The notes beneath the pieces were generated by a model. It searched no databases and had not been told where the DNA came from. It saw only the letters and a program-made list of their open reading frames with translations. A stretch of 64,000 bases of DNA from Halosimplex rubrum (GTDB taxonomy: Archaea; Halobacteriota; Halobacteria; Halobacteriales; Haloarculaceae), in NCBI RefSeq assembly GCF_013415885.1, contig NZ_CP058910.1, forward strand, positions 3,720,001 to 3,784,000, read 5' to 3'. Made by a program: the position numbers and the translations under genes. Shown here in pieces: positions 1 to 8,546 of the stretch. Position 1 is the first letter of the stretch, and each line of letters opens with the position of its first letter.

Positions 1-383
1 TCGCCGGGGACGCCCAGGGTGCGGGCGCTCGCGCCGCTGGCGGCGATAACGGCGTCGGCCGTGTAGGTGTCGCCGGTGTTGAGGTCGACCTCGAAGGGGC
101 GGACCTCGTCGTTCACGTCGGTGACGACGCCGTGTTCGATCTCCGCGCCGAACTGCTTGGCCTGGGCTTTCATGTCGTTGACCAGCTCGGTGCCGCCGAC
201 GCCGTCGGGGAACCCGGGGTAGTTCTCCACGTCGGTCGTCAGCGTGAGCTGTCCGCCGGGCTCGTCGCCCTCCAGCACGAGCGGATCGAGGTTCGACCGC
301 GCCGCGTAGATGGCGGCGGTCAGCCCCGCGATGCCCGATCCCGCGATGATCAGCCGTCGGTGGTCGGCCGTCTCGGAACTCAT
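1..383 (-). CDS. trxB: Thioredoxin reductase, N-terminal part (truncated by window edge)
   Basis: Reading leftwards from the ATG at 383, the first 127 residues are an FAD-binding Rossmann segment (IAGSGIAGLTAAIYAAR, residues ~14-30) followed by the family signature GGQLTLTTDVENYPGFP. This is typical of thioredoxin reductase/alkyl hydroperoxide reductase F-type flavoproteins, which move electrons from NAD(P)H to a disulfide substrate in the cytoplasm. The visible part stops just after ASGASARTLGVPG, immediately before the place where the family has its redox CxxC, so activity cannot be judged. A TATA-like box at 407-415 sits 24-32 nt upstream of the ATG, supporting a leaderless start. Confidence 0.9.
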   Translation of the reverse strand, partial: MSSETADHRRLIIAGSGIAGLTAAIYAARSNLDPLVLEGDEPGGQLTLTTDVENYPGFPDGVGGTELVNDMKAQAKQFGAEIEHGVVTDVNDEVRPFEVDLNTGDTYTADAVIAASGASARTLGVPG

Positions 384-406
384 TGCTCACCGATAGCGGA
401 GGACGG

Positions 407-415
407 GGTATTTAC
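407..415 (-). promoter_or_regulatory. TATA-like promoter box of trxB
   Basis: On the minus strand this reads GTAAATACC, centred about 28 nt before the trxB start codon. That spacing is expected when a haloarchaeal transcript begins at or next to the ATG. Assigned by motif and spacing only. Confidence 0.5.
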
Positions 416-499
416 CTTGCGCTGTCGCGCCGACCGCCCGCGACGGGCGGGTAGATCGCCGGATTCGCTCGATCCGGACCGGACTCGCGTCCGCGTCCG

Positions 500-1204
500 T
501 CACTCCTCTTTCCACTCGCCCACCCGCTCGCCGTGGACCTCGCCCTTGGCCTGGCGCTCGATCGGCCAGAGCGCGAGCGCGACGATCGCGAGGTAGAACG
601 CCCCGAGCGCGCCCGCGACGGCGACGCCGGGGATGCCCGGGAGCTCCGCCGCCTCGGTCCAGCGGTTCTCCGGCGTGAACAGGGTGACCTTCGCCGCCCA
701 CGCGACGCCGACGACAGCGAACAACAGCCCGTAGATCCGACGGAGCCGTCGCGAGAGCGCTTCGAGGGTAGACACCTTGAACGTCGGGTAGCGCAGGTCC
801 CGGCTCAGCTCCTCGCGCCACTCGGAGTGTTCGGCGCCCTCCGGCGAGAGCGCGTTGGCGAAGACGTTCTCCTGGACGATTCGCACTCGCGACCGGTACA
901 TGTCGTAGAACCGGTAGCGGCGCACCTCGTAGGAGAGGAACGCGGCGAGCGCCGCGACGGCGATGAGCAACAGGTACGCCGGCATCTCCGGCCCGGCGAA
1001 CACGAGCGACAGCAGCGCCGCCAGGAGGGTTATCGCCCAGTTGGTCGTGCGGTCGATCCGGTCCTGAGCGCTGTTGGCCTGGCTCACCTCGCCCCGATAG
1101 AAGTGCGGGAGCGCCCCGAGGAGCGCGTCGGTGTCGTCGGCGATCTCCGCGCCGACCTCCTCGTCGCCGCGGCCGAGTCGGCTGTCGCCGTGGTCGTCGT
1201 CCAT
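500..1204 (-). CDS. DUF2270 family integral membrane protein
   Basis: This 234-residue protein has an acidic N-terminus, then the DUF2270-type signature HFYRGEVSQANSAQDRIDRT (residues ~34-53). Two adjacent membrane helices follow (~55-92), and two more lie near residues ~160-180 and ~195-215. The function of the family is not established. The ATG at 1204 is preceded by a TATA-like CCAATACC element (minus strand GGTATTGG) about 24-31 nt upstream, which supports this start over longer readings. It is monocistronic and convergent with nothing obvious; its stop lies about 117 nt from the trxB start, and both genes run leftward. Confidence 0.85.
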   Translation of the reverse strand: MDDDHGDSRLGRGDEEVGAEIADDTDALLGALPHFYRGEVSQANSAQDRIDRTTNWAITLLAALLSLVFAGPEMPAYLLLIAVAALAAFLSYEVRRYRFYDMYRSRVRIVQENVFANALSPEGAEHSEWREELSRDLRYPTFKVSTLEALSRRLRRIYGLLFAVVGVAWAAKVTLFTPENRWTEAAELPGIPGVAVAGALGAFYLAIVALALWPIERQAKGEVHGERVGEWKEE

Positions 1205-1360
1205 GCACCCCTTTCGGCCTCGACGACCAATACCCCTCAGAGAACGTGACCATCCGGCGAGTTCCGCGCAGTCGAACGGTCTGATCCCGGAAATCGGCGC
1301 GCCGCGTGGCGCCGGCCGACGACCGAACGCTTAGGCCCACGCCGGCACTCGGGTCCGAGT

Positions 1361-1645
1361 ATGCCCGCCGATCTGCAGGAGAAAACCGACCGCTACGAGG
1401 GGCTGCTGGCCGAGGCGCTCGACGCCGCCGAGGTGGCACCGCCCGAGGGGACGCCGATGGCCGAGGCCGCCGCCGAGTGCGAGGAGATGGCCCGCTCGTA
1501 TCTGGAGGACGGCCGCCACTTCCGCGAGTCCGACGACCCCGTCAACGCGCTTGCCTCCTTTTCCTACGGCCACGCCTGGCTCGACGCCGGCGCGCGCATC
1601 GGCCTGTTCGACGTGCCCGAGGAGGGGCATCTGTTCACGGTGTAA
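1361..1645 (+). CDS. DUF357 domain protein
   Basis: This is a 94-residue acidic protein, predicted to be all helical, with the pattern of DUF357: EKTDRYEGLLAEAL near the start and NALASFSYGHAWLDAGARIG near residues 62-81. The family is small and archaeal, fits a helical-bundle fold, and has no firmly assigned role. A TATA-like GCTTAGGC at 1329-1336 lies 25-32 nt before the ATG, so a leaderless transcript is likely. The gene stands alone, about 100 nt ahead of the pilus ATPase. Confidence 0.85.
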   Translation: MPADLQEKTDRYEGLLAEALDAAEVAPPEGTPMAEAAAECEEMARSYLEDGRHFRESDDPVNALASFSYGHAWLDAGARIGLFDVPEEGHLFTV

Positions 1646-1741
1646 GCCGCCCCCGCTCGCGAATTTCATCCGTGATTTCTAGAGGTTCGAGTTTAAGTGA
1701 CTCGCGAGGGTACGTGAGGTAACGACCTTCCGGGGGTTTCC

Positions 1742-3445
1742 ATGTCACGCGAAGCGACGAACGGATCGGGCACCGATGGGCGGCTCGCGGCCTTCCAGCA
1801 GTGGCTCTCGCGGGCCGCCGGCGCGCTCACCGGCTCGCGGATCCACGTCCCGAACTACGACCCGGCCCGGCACGGCCGGCTGGTCGCCGACGACCCGCCG
1901 TCCGGCGGTCGCGAGGTCGACCGCTACTGGCTCAACGCCCCCTTCGCCTACGTCTCCATCGCCTACGACGACGAGGAGAACGAACACCGCTACCGCGTCG
2001 TCGAACCGACCCTGGACGAGACCGAGCGCGACCTCCTCCACCGGGTGTTCGACGACATCCGCGACCCCCTGCTGTACCGCGACGACGTGAGCGACGACCC
2101 CGCCGACGCCCTGCGGGAGGAACTGCGCCAGCGCCTCGAAGAGTACGGCGTCGACGTGGCCACGGAGACGTTCTACCGCCTGTACTACTACCTCCACCGC
2201 TCCTTTCTGGGCTACGGCAAGCTCGACCCGGTGATGCACGACTCGCGCGTCGAGGACATCTCCTGCGACGGCGCCGGCCTCCCCGTGTTCGTCTACCACG
2301 AGGAGTACACCGACGTGGAGTCGACGGTCGCCTTCGAAAGGGACGAGCTCGACGACTACGTCATCCAGCTCGCCCAGCGCTCGGGCCGCCACGTCAGCGT
2401 CTCCGACCCGGTGGTCTCGACGACGCTACCGGACGGCTCCCGCATCGAACTCGCGCTCGGCGAGGAGGTGACCCCGCGCGGGTCGGCCTTTACCATCCGG
2501 AAGTACGCCGAGGAGCCGTTCACGCCGGTCGACCTGATGAACTACGGCACCTACGACGACCGGATGCTCGCCTTCCTCTGGCTCTGCATCGAGCACAACA
2601 AGAGCCTCATCTTCGCCGGCGGGACGGCGGCCGGCAAGACCACCTCGATGAACGCCGTCTCGATGTTCATCCCGCCCCGCTCGAAGGTGATCACCATCGA
2701 GGACACCCGCGAGCTCTCCCTCTATCACGAGAACTGGCTCTCGTCGGTCACCCGCGAGCGCATGGGCGACGGCGACATCACGATGTACGACCTGCTGCGG
2801 TCGTCGCTGCGCCACCGCCCCGAGTACATCGTCGTCGGCGAGGTCCGCGGCGAGGAGGCCATTACCCTCTTCCAGGCGATGAACACCGGCCACACGACGT
2901 TCTCGACGCTGCACGCCGACTCGGTGCAGACGGTCATCAATCGCTTAGAGAACGAGCCGATCAACGTCCCGCGGCCGATGGTCCAGTCGCTGGACGTGCT
3001 GAGCGTGCAGGTGCTGACCCGCTCGGGCGGCGAGCGGGTCCGCCGTGCCCGGACCATCGCCGAGATCGAGGGCATCGACCAGCGGACGGGCGAACTCGAC
3101 TACTCGAACACCTACAGCTGGGACGGCACCGCCGACTCCTTTTCGCGCAACAACAGCGAACTCCTCGACGAGATCCGCCAGGAACAGGGCTGGTCCCGCG
3201 CCGAGTTGCTCCGCGAACTGCGCGACCGGCGGCGGTTCCTGATGTACCTCCAGGAGAACGGCATCACCGACTTCCGGCGGTTCACGGCGATGGTGAACAA
3301 GTACTACGCCGACCCCGAGGAGGTCGTCGCCATGATCGACGAGGCCGACGTGACCGTCGACGAGGGGACCGATCCGGCCGTCGGCGACGGGACCGACCCC
3401 GCGGTCGAGGACGGTTCCGAACCCCCGGTCGACGGTCAGTCATGA
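1742..3445 (+). CDS. Type II/IV secretion system ATPase (archaeal PilB/TadA-like pilus motor)
   Basis: This 567-residue cytoplasmic secretion ATPase would energise assembly of type IV-like pili. The N-terminal ~230 residues form the usual variable region. The core has a Walker A (GGTAAGKTTS, residues ~291-300), an Asp-box/Walker B region (RHRPEYIVVGEVRGEEA, ~357-373) and a His box (MNTGHTTFSTLHADS, ~378-392). After the core there is a helical extension and a short acidic tail containing two GDGTDPAV-like repeats. Its TGA overlaps the next start as ATGA, so it is translationally coupled to the PilC/TadC-like membrane partner. No pilin gene is adjacent, so the substrate (adhesion pili or another structure) is unknown. 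Confidence 0.9.
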   Translation: MSREATNGSGTDGRLAAFQQWLSRAAGALTGSRIHVPNYDPARHGRLVADDPPSGGREVDRYWLNAPFAYVSIAYDDEENEHRYRVVEPTLDETERDLLHRVFDDIRDPLLYRDDVSDDPADALREELRQRLEEYGVDVATETFYRLYYYLHRSFLGYGKLDPVMHDSRVEDISCDGAGLPVFVYHEEYTDVESTVAFERDELDDYVIQLAQRSGRHVSVSDPVVSTTLPDGSRIELALGEEVTPRGSAFTIRKYAEEPFTPVDLMNYGTYDDRMLAFLWLCIEHNKSLIFAGGTAAGKTTSMNAVSMFIPPRSKVITIEDTRELSLYHENWLSSVTRERMGDGDITMYDLLRSSLRHRPEYIVVGEVRGEEAITLFQAMNTGHTTFSTLHADSVQTVINRLENEPINVPRPMVQSLDVLSVQVLTRSGGERVRRARTIAEIEGIDQRTGELDYSNTYSWDGTADSFSRNNSELLDEIRQEQGWSRAELLRELRDRRRFLMYLQENGITDFRRFTAMVNKYYADPEEVVAMIDEADVTVDEGTDPAVGDGTDPAVEDGSEPPVDGQS

Positions 3446-6006
3446 GTGCGGTCCTCGGGCTCGCGCCGCTGCTCGTCGCGCTGGCGCTGGTCGCGCTGAT
3501 ACCGCTGTCGTCGCTCAACGTCGGTCTCGACACCTGGGCCACCCGGACGGCGCGACGCTACTTCGGCCGGTACGTCCCCGAGGAGGCGCCCGACCGCCGG
3601 AACCGGCTCAAGGAGGCGTACGTCGATCGGACCTACCGCGCCTACGCCGCCGAGACCTACCTCGTGACGGTCGTCGCCGCGCTGGCCGGCGCCATCGTCG
3701 GCGTGTACGTCTTCGGCGGAATCTTGCTCGTGCTCCCGGCGGTCGGGGAGTTCATCCAGGCGCTGCCCGACGCGATGGCGAACACGCTCGGGCGGCCGGA
3801 ACTCGAACCGGAACTGACCCCGAATCAGGTGTTCGCCGTGCTGACGGCCGGCGGCGCCGTCTCCGGGCTCGTCGGCGCCGGGTTCACCTACTGGTACCGC
3901 TGGGAGAGCCCGCGGAGCCACGCCGAGGTCCGACGCCGCGGCATCAACGAGGGGCTGCCGCGGACGGTCGCGTTCGTCTACGCCCTCTCGCGGGGCGGCG
4001 TGTCGACGCCGGGCGTGATGCGGACGCTCGCCGAGAACCGCGACGTGTACGGCCACGGCGCCGACGAGATCTCCGTCGCCGTCCGCGAGATGGATCTGTT
4101 CGGTCGGGACATCATCACCGCCGTCCGCAACGCCTCGAAACGGACGCCGAGCGAACAGTTCAAGACCTTCAGCGAGAACCTCGCGAGCGTCCTCCAGAGC
4201 GGGCAGAACCTCCCCGAGTTCCTGCGCGACCAGTACGAGCGCTACCGGGACGAGGCCGTCGACCGCCAGGAGGATATCCTCGAACTGCTGGCGACCATCG
4301 CCGAGGCCTACGTCACCGTCCTCGTCGCCGGGACCCTCTTTCTCATGACGATCCTGCTCGTCTTCGGGCTGACGACGACCCAGACGATCAACTTCCTGCG
4401 CCTGCTGGCCTACGTGATGATCCCCCTCGCCAACGTCCTGTTCATGGTCTACCTCGCCGGCAAACTCGACTTGCTCGGCGTCGCGAGCGGGAGCGAGACC
4501 GGCGCGCTCGCCGAGTCGATGCGGGGCAGTTCGGGCGTCCCCCAGGCGGGCCCGGAGGCGGCCGACGGAGGGTCGGCCGAGCGGACGGCGACCGGCGAGC
4601 CCGCCGACGGCCCCGTGGCCGACGGCGAGTACACGGCGTCGGCGACCCTCCGCGAGCAGCTCGCGGTGTACGACTCGTTCGGACGCGTCCGGGCACTGGT
4701 CGACCGGCCGTTCCAATGGCTCATGCGGCGGCCGACGGCGATCCTCTACGTCACCGTGCCGCTGGCCCTGCTGTCGGTGGCCCTCAGGGCGCCGGGTGCG
4801 ATCACCGCGAACGGCATCCAGACCCGCGCTCTCGACGACGTGCTGATCCAGGCGGCGCTGCTGGTCGTCGGCTCGTTCGCGGTCGTCTGGGAGGTGTACA
4901 CCCGGCGGATCCGCCGGCTGGAGACGGCGCTGCCGGAACTGCTCGAACGGCTCGCGAGCCTCAACGAGGCCGGGATGTCCGTCGTCGAGGGGTTCGAGCG
5001 CGTCCGCGAGAGCGACCTGGGTGTCCTCTCGGTCGAGGTCGACCGGATCTGCCGGGACCTGACCTACGGGGCGAACGTCGACGACGCGTTGCGGCGGTTC
5101 GGCCTCCGCGTCCGCACGACGGCGACCACCCGCGTCGTCACCCTCCTCACGAACGCCCTCCGGGCGAGCGGCAACCTCGCGCCGGTCCTGCGGATCGCCG
5201 GCGAGCAGGCCAGTGCCGAGCTCAAACTCCGGCGCAAGCGGCGCCAGCAGATGTTCACCTACCTGATCGTCATCTACATCTCCTTTCTGGTCTTCCTCGT
5301 CATCATCGTCGCCGTCCAGGAGGTGCTCGTGCCGAGCCTCCCGAACAACGTCCCGACGCCCGAGAACACCAACCAGCTCGCGGTCAACGTCGGCGCGTTC
5401 GCCCGCTTCGGCCAGGTGAACAAGGCCGCCTACACCCTCGTCTTCTTTCACACCGCGATCGTCCAGGCGGTCCTCTCGGGCTTTATCGCCGGCCAGCTCG
5501 GCGAGGGGTCGCTCAAACACGGCGCGAAACACGCGGCGATCATGCTCGCCGTCGCCTACGGCGCCTTCCTGCTGCTGTCCTCGCCGGTCGCGCAGGTCAC
5601 CTTCGACGACCAGGCGATGACCGGCGAGACCGTCACCGTCGATTCCGTCTCGCTCTCGGAGGGCGGCTACGTCACCGTCCGCGCCCGCACCGCCGACGGC
5701 GAGGTCGTCGGCCACAGCGAGTACCTCGCCGCAGGGAGCCACGAGGACGTTCGGATCCGCCTCGAATCGACCTACAGCGACGAGATGGAGCTGTACGCGG
5801 TCCCGCACCTCGACACCGACGGCGACGAGCGGTTCGGCCACACCGGCGGCTCCGTCGACCGCACCTACCCCGAGGAACGCACCCGGATCTACGACGTGGC
5901 ACAGGTCCAGCGGCCCGACCGGAGCGGGTCCCGGTCGCTCCGGGGCCTCGTCGGCCCGGCGGTCCCCGCGGGCGGACCGGTCCCGTCACGGGTCGGCAGC
6001 CTTTAG
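3442..6006 (+). CDS. Type II secretion system F family protein (PilC/TadC-like) with C-terminal DUF7282-like domain
   Basis: This 854-residue polytopic membrane platform protein is the partner of the upstream ATPase. It holds two T2SSF modules, each a cytoplasmic helical domain flanked by membrane helices: residues ~1-350, and ~410-700 after an Ala/Gly/Glu-rich linker. The last ~130 residues form a separate soluble domain (containing GGYVTVRARTADGEVVGHSEY and VPHLDTDGDERF) that looks like the haloarchaeal DUF7282 fold. The start is fixed by the ATGA overlap. The duplication is normal for archaeal TadC homologues; the extra domain is the odd part. It may face the outside, which is inference. 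Confidence 0.88.
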   Translation: MSAVLGLAPLLVALALVALIPLSSLNVGLDTWATRTARRYFGRYVPEEAPDRRNRLKEAYVDRTYRAYAAETYLVTVVAALAGAIVGVYVFGGILLVLPAVGEFIQALPDAMANTLGRPELEPELTPNQVFAVLTAGGAVSGLVGAGFTYWYRWESPRSHAEVRRRGINEGLPRTVAFVYALSRGGVSTPGVMRTLAENRDVYGHGADEISVAVREMDLFGRDIITAVRNASKRTPSEQFKTFSENLASVLQSGQNLPEFLRDQYERYRDEAVDRQEDILELLATIAEAYVTVLVAGTLFLMTILLVFGLTTTQTINFLRLLAYVMIPLANVLFMVYLAGKLDLLGVASGSETGALAESMRGSSGVPQAGPEAADGGSAERTATGEPADGPVADGEYTASATLREQLAVYDSFGRVRALVDRPFQWLMRRPTAILYVTVPLALLSVALRAPGAITANGIQTRALDDVLIQAALLVVGSFAVVWEVYTRRIRRLETALPELLERLASLNEAGMSVVEGFERVRESDLGVLSVEVDRICRDLTYGANVDDALRRFGLRVRTTATTRVVTLLTNALRASGNLAPVLRIAGEQASAELKLRRKRRQQMFTYLIVIYISFLVFLVIIVAVQEVLVPSLPNNVPTPENTNQLAVNVGAFARFGQVNKAAYTLVFFHTAIVQAVLSGFIAGQLGEGSLKHGAKHAAIMLAVAYGAFLLLSSPVAQVTFDDQAMTGETVTVDSVSLSEGGYVTVRARTADGEVVGHSEYLAAGSHEDVRIRLESTYSDEMELYAVPHLDTDGDERFGHTGGSVDRTYPEERTRIYDVAQVQRPDRSGSRSLRGLVGPAVPAGGPVPSRVGSL

Positions 6007-6033
6007 ACCGGCGGGGGACCTACCGACGAGGCG

Positions 6034-7731
6034 ATGGAGCTGGCCGCCTTCGCCGAGCGCGCCCGGGCGATCGAAGCCGAGAGCGCCGACACCGACATCG
6101 TCGAGCGGGTGACCGACCTGCTGGAGACGGCGGGCGCGGACCTGCCCGTCGTCGCCCGGTACGTGCAGGGGCGGGTGTTCCCCGCTCACGACTCGACGAA
6201 ACTCGACATCGGCCCGGCGCTGTGCTACGAGGCCATCGCGAAGGCGGCCGGGCGGAACGTCACCGTCGACGACGTGGAGGAGCGGGTCGCCGACGTGGGC
6301 GACGTTGGCGAGGTGGCGGCGAGGTACGACTTCGGCGGCCAGCAGGGGCTGGCGGCGTTCGGCGCGGGCGCCGGAGCGGGAGATGGAGACGGGAACGGAG
6401 CGGGCGGCGCCGACGACCTCACCGTCGCCGAGGTGGACGCGCAACTGCGCGACCTCGCCGCGACCGAGGGGTCGGGCAGCCGTGACACCAAGCGGGACAT
6501 CCTGTTCGGGCTGTTCAACCGGGCGGGTGACGACGAGGCGCGGTATCTCGCCCGGCTCGTCCTCTCGGAGATGCGCATCGGCGTCGGCGACGGCGCCGTC
6601 AGGGACGCGACCGCCGACGCCTTCGACGTGCCGGTCGGCGAGGTCGAGCGGGCGCTCCAGGTCACCAACGACCACGGCGAGGTGGCGGTGGTCGCCCGCG
6701 AGGAGGGACTCGACGGCCTCGAATCGCTCGGGCTGGAAGTCGGCCGGCCGGTCGGCGCGATGCTCGCCCAGGCCGGCACCGTCACCGAGGCGCTCGATGA
6801 CTGGGAGGCGGCGGCCGTCGAGTGGAAGTTCGACGGTGCCAGGGTGCAGGTCCACTACGACGGCGAGGAGACGGCCCTCTTTTCGCGGAACATGGAAGCG
6901 GTGACCGATCCGCTCCCGGAGGTCGTCGAGTTCGTCGAAGACGCGCTCGACGCCCCCGCGATACTGGACGGCGAGGTCGTCGCCGTGGCGGACGACGGGT
7001 CGCCGCTCCCGTTTCAGGAGGTCCTGCGTCGGTTCCGCCGGAAACACGACGTGGCGAAGGCCCGCGAGGACGTTCTCGTCGAGTTCCGGGCGTTCGACTG
7101 CCTCCACGCCGACGGCGACGACCTGCTCGACCGGCCGCTGGTCGAGCGCCACAACCGGCTCGAAGCGGCGCTGGGCGACGCGGGCGCAGAGGCGCTCTCG
7201 GCCCTGACCGTCTCCGACGACCCCGACGGGATCGCCGATATCGAGGCCGAGGCGCTGGAGGCGGGCCACGAGGGGATCATGCTGAAAAACCCCGAGTCGG
7301 CCTACACCCCGGGCCGGCGCGGCAAGCAGTGGCTCAAGCGCAAGCCCGATGTGGAGACGCTGGATCTGGTCGTCACCGGCGCCGAGTGGGGCGAAGGGCG
7401 GCGGGCCGAACTACTGGGCACCTTCGAAGTCTCGGCCCGGACCGACGACGGGTTCGCCCCGCTCGGCAAGGTCGCGACGGGTATCACCGACGAGGAACTC
7501 GAAGCGCTGACCGAGTTGCTCGAACCGCACGTCCTGGGCGAGGACGGCGCCGACGTGGACCTCGACCCCGCCGTCGTCTTCGAGGTCGGCTACGAGGAGA
7601 TTCAGACCTCACCCACCTACGCGGCCGGCTACGCGCTTCGGTTCCCGCGATTTCTCGGCGTCCGCGACGATATCGACCCCGCCGACGCCGACTCGCTGGA
7701 GCGCGTCGAGCGACTGGCCGAACGGCAGTGA
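6034..7731 (+). CDS. lig: ATP-dependent DNA ligase
   Basis: A 565-residue archaeal/eukaryotic-type ATP-dependent DNA ligase that seals nicks in replication and repair. The N-terminal DNA-binding domain (to ~230) contains a halophile-type Gly/Asp-rich loop near residues 108-130. The nucleotidyltransferase motif I is EWKFDGARVQVH, with Lys265 as the expected adenylated residue. Motifs III-V follow (ILDGEVVAV, EGIMLKNP, KRKPDVETLDLVV), and an OB-fold domain completes the protein. The length is normal for the family. It starts 27 nt after the pilus operon and is probably transcribed separately. Confidence 0.95.
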   Translation: MELAAFAERARAIEAESADTDIVERVTDLLETAGADLPVVARYVQGRVFPAHDSTKLDIGPALCYEAIAKAAGRNVTVDDVEERVADVGDVGEVAARYDFGGQQGLAAFGAGAGAGDGDGNGAGGADDLTVAEVDAQLRDLAATEGSGSRDTKRDILFGLFNRAGDDEARYLARLVLSEMRIGVGDGAVRDATADAFDVPVGEVERALQVTNDHGEVAVVAREEGLDGLESLGLEVGRPVGAMLAQAGTVTEALDDWEAAAVEWKFDGARVQVHYDGEETALFSRNMEAVTDPLPEVVEFVEDALDAPAILDGEVVAVADDGSPLPFQEVLRRFRRKHDVAKAREDVLVEFRAFDCLHADGDDLLDRPLVERHNRLEAALGDAGAEALSALTVSDDPDGIADIEAEALEAGHEGIMLKNPESAYTPGRRGKQWLKRKPDVETLDLVVTGAEWGEGRRAELLGTFEVSARTDDGFAPLGKVATGITDEELEALTELLEPHVLGEDGADVDLDPAVVFEVGYEEIQTSPTYAAGYALRFPRFLGVRDDIDPADADSLERVERLAERQ

Positions 7732-7740
7732 CGGCGTGTT

Positions 7741-8154
7741 TCAGTCGATATCGAGCCGCTCGTAGAACGTTCTGGGCGTGACGATATCGACACCACGGAA
7801 CTCGTCGAGGTCCAACAGGTGCCGGTCGCCCGAGACCAGATACGTCACGTCACCCGCGATCGCCGCTTCGACGAACTTGTCGTCGTCCGGGTCCGCAGAG
7901 ACGGCAGCGATGTCAGACCCCGGGTCGACGAACTCCGCGAAGTACCGGACCGTCTCGACTTCCCGGCGGATCTCCGAGTCGGACATCCCGAACCGGTCAG
8001 GGTACTTGCGGAGCGTCTCGCGGAACTCGGCGAGCGTTTCCGCCGACGCGACGATATCGTAGGTCCCGTCGAATCCGGCCACAAGAACGTCGTGGGGAAC
8101 GCCGGTCGCGATCACTCCGGAGATGAGGACGTTCGTATCGAGAACCGCCCTCAT
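7741..8154 (-). CDS. PIN-domain ribonuclease toxin (VapC-like)
   Basis: This 137-residue PIN domain starts with the typical VLDTNVLIS (Asp6 as first acidic metal ligand). It has a central Glu (AEFRETLRKYP), and later acidic residues in DPDDDKFVEAA and SGDRHLLDL. Such proteins are Mg-dependent RNases. Its start overlaps the last 4 nt of the upstream AbrB-type gene, the standard antitoxin-toxin order. It most resembles the PIN group often called putative toxin PIN domain with the KYPDRFG segment. The target RNA cannot be predicted. Confidence 0.9.
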   Translation of the reverse strand: MRAVLDTNVLISGVIATGVPHDVLVAGFDGTYDIVASAETLAEFRETLRKYPDRFGMSDSEIRREVETVRYFAEFVDPGSDIAAVSADPDDDKFVEAAIAGDVTYLVSGDRHLLDLDEFRGVDIVTPRTFYERLDID

Positions 8155-8414
8155 TCGTCCTCGTCGCGCGCCTCGTGGACCAACCGGTTCACCTCGCTCG
8201 TCGAGAGATCGACCTCGTCGGCGCGGCGTTCGACCCGTTCGTGGAACTCCTCGACCGACGGGAGCTCGACTTTCTTCAGGACCAGCCCGTGGTCCGTCGG
8301 GACGACCATCAGTTTCGTTCCCTTCTCCAGCCCGAACTCCTCGCGGAGGCGGCTCGGGATCGTGACCTGCCCCTTCGACGTCACCGTCGTCAGTTCCGGG
8401 TCGTCCGTGCTCAT
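8151..8414 (-). CDS. AbrB/MazE-type antitoxin
   Basis: This 87-residue protein has an N-terminal AbrB-like swapped-hairpin DNA-binding domain (TTVTSKGQVTIPSRLREEFG, residues ~9-28) and a C-terminal charged helical part that would wrap the PIN toxin. An upstream in-frame ATG at 8444 is possible. The ATG at 8414 is preferred because a perfect palindrome (8419-8435) lies directly before it and is more useful as an operator than as coding sequence. It forms a two-gene operon with the PIN toxin. Autorepression through the palindrome is inferred. Confidence 0.88.
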   Translation of the reverse strand: MSTDDPELTTVTSKGQVTIPSRLREEFGLEKGTKLMVVPTDHGLVLKKVELPSVEEFHERVERRADEVDLSTSEVNRLVHEARDEDE

Positions 8415-8418
8415 CTCA

Positions 8419-8435
8419 CGTAAGGATTCCTTACG
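8419..8435. promoter_or_regulatory. Palindromic operator candidate for the AbrB-PIN operon
   Basis: CGTAAGGA-T-TCCTTACG is a perfect 8-bp inverted repeat around one central base. It lies 4 nt before the antitoxin start codon, overlapping where a leaderless transcript would begin. Its position and symmetry suit autoregulation by the antitoxin or toxin-antitoxin complex. Confidence 0.55.
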
Positions 8436-8546
8436 CCGACGCATGAATCTGTCGTCGAGATAGCTCCCGGAGTCGTTCAGGTCCGAGAGGCGGAAGCCGC
8501 CACCCGAAGCCGAACCCTTAACCGCGTCTCGGCGGAACTCGGGAGT

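Noticed and set aside
1801-3442. Long upstream extension of the PilC-like frame (would give a 1401-residue protein)
   Set aside because: The extension is the Arg/Pro-rich alternate frame of the ATPase gene; the ATGA overlap fixes the start at 3442.
3436-5841. 801-codon open frame on the minus strand opposite the PilC-like gene
   Set aside because: It is a shadow of the GC-rich coding strand: rich in Arg/Gly/Val/Asp without domain pattern, while the plus frame shows clear T2SSF modules.
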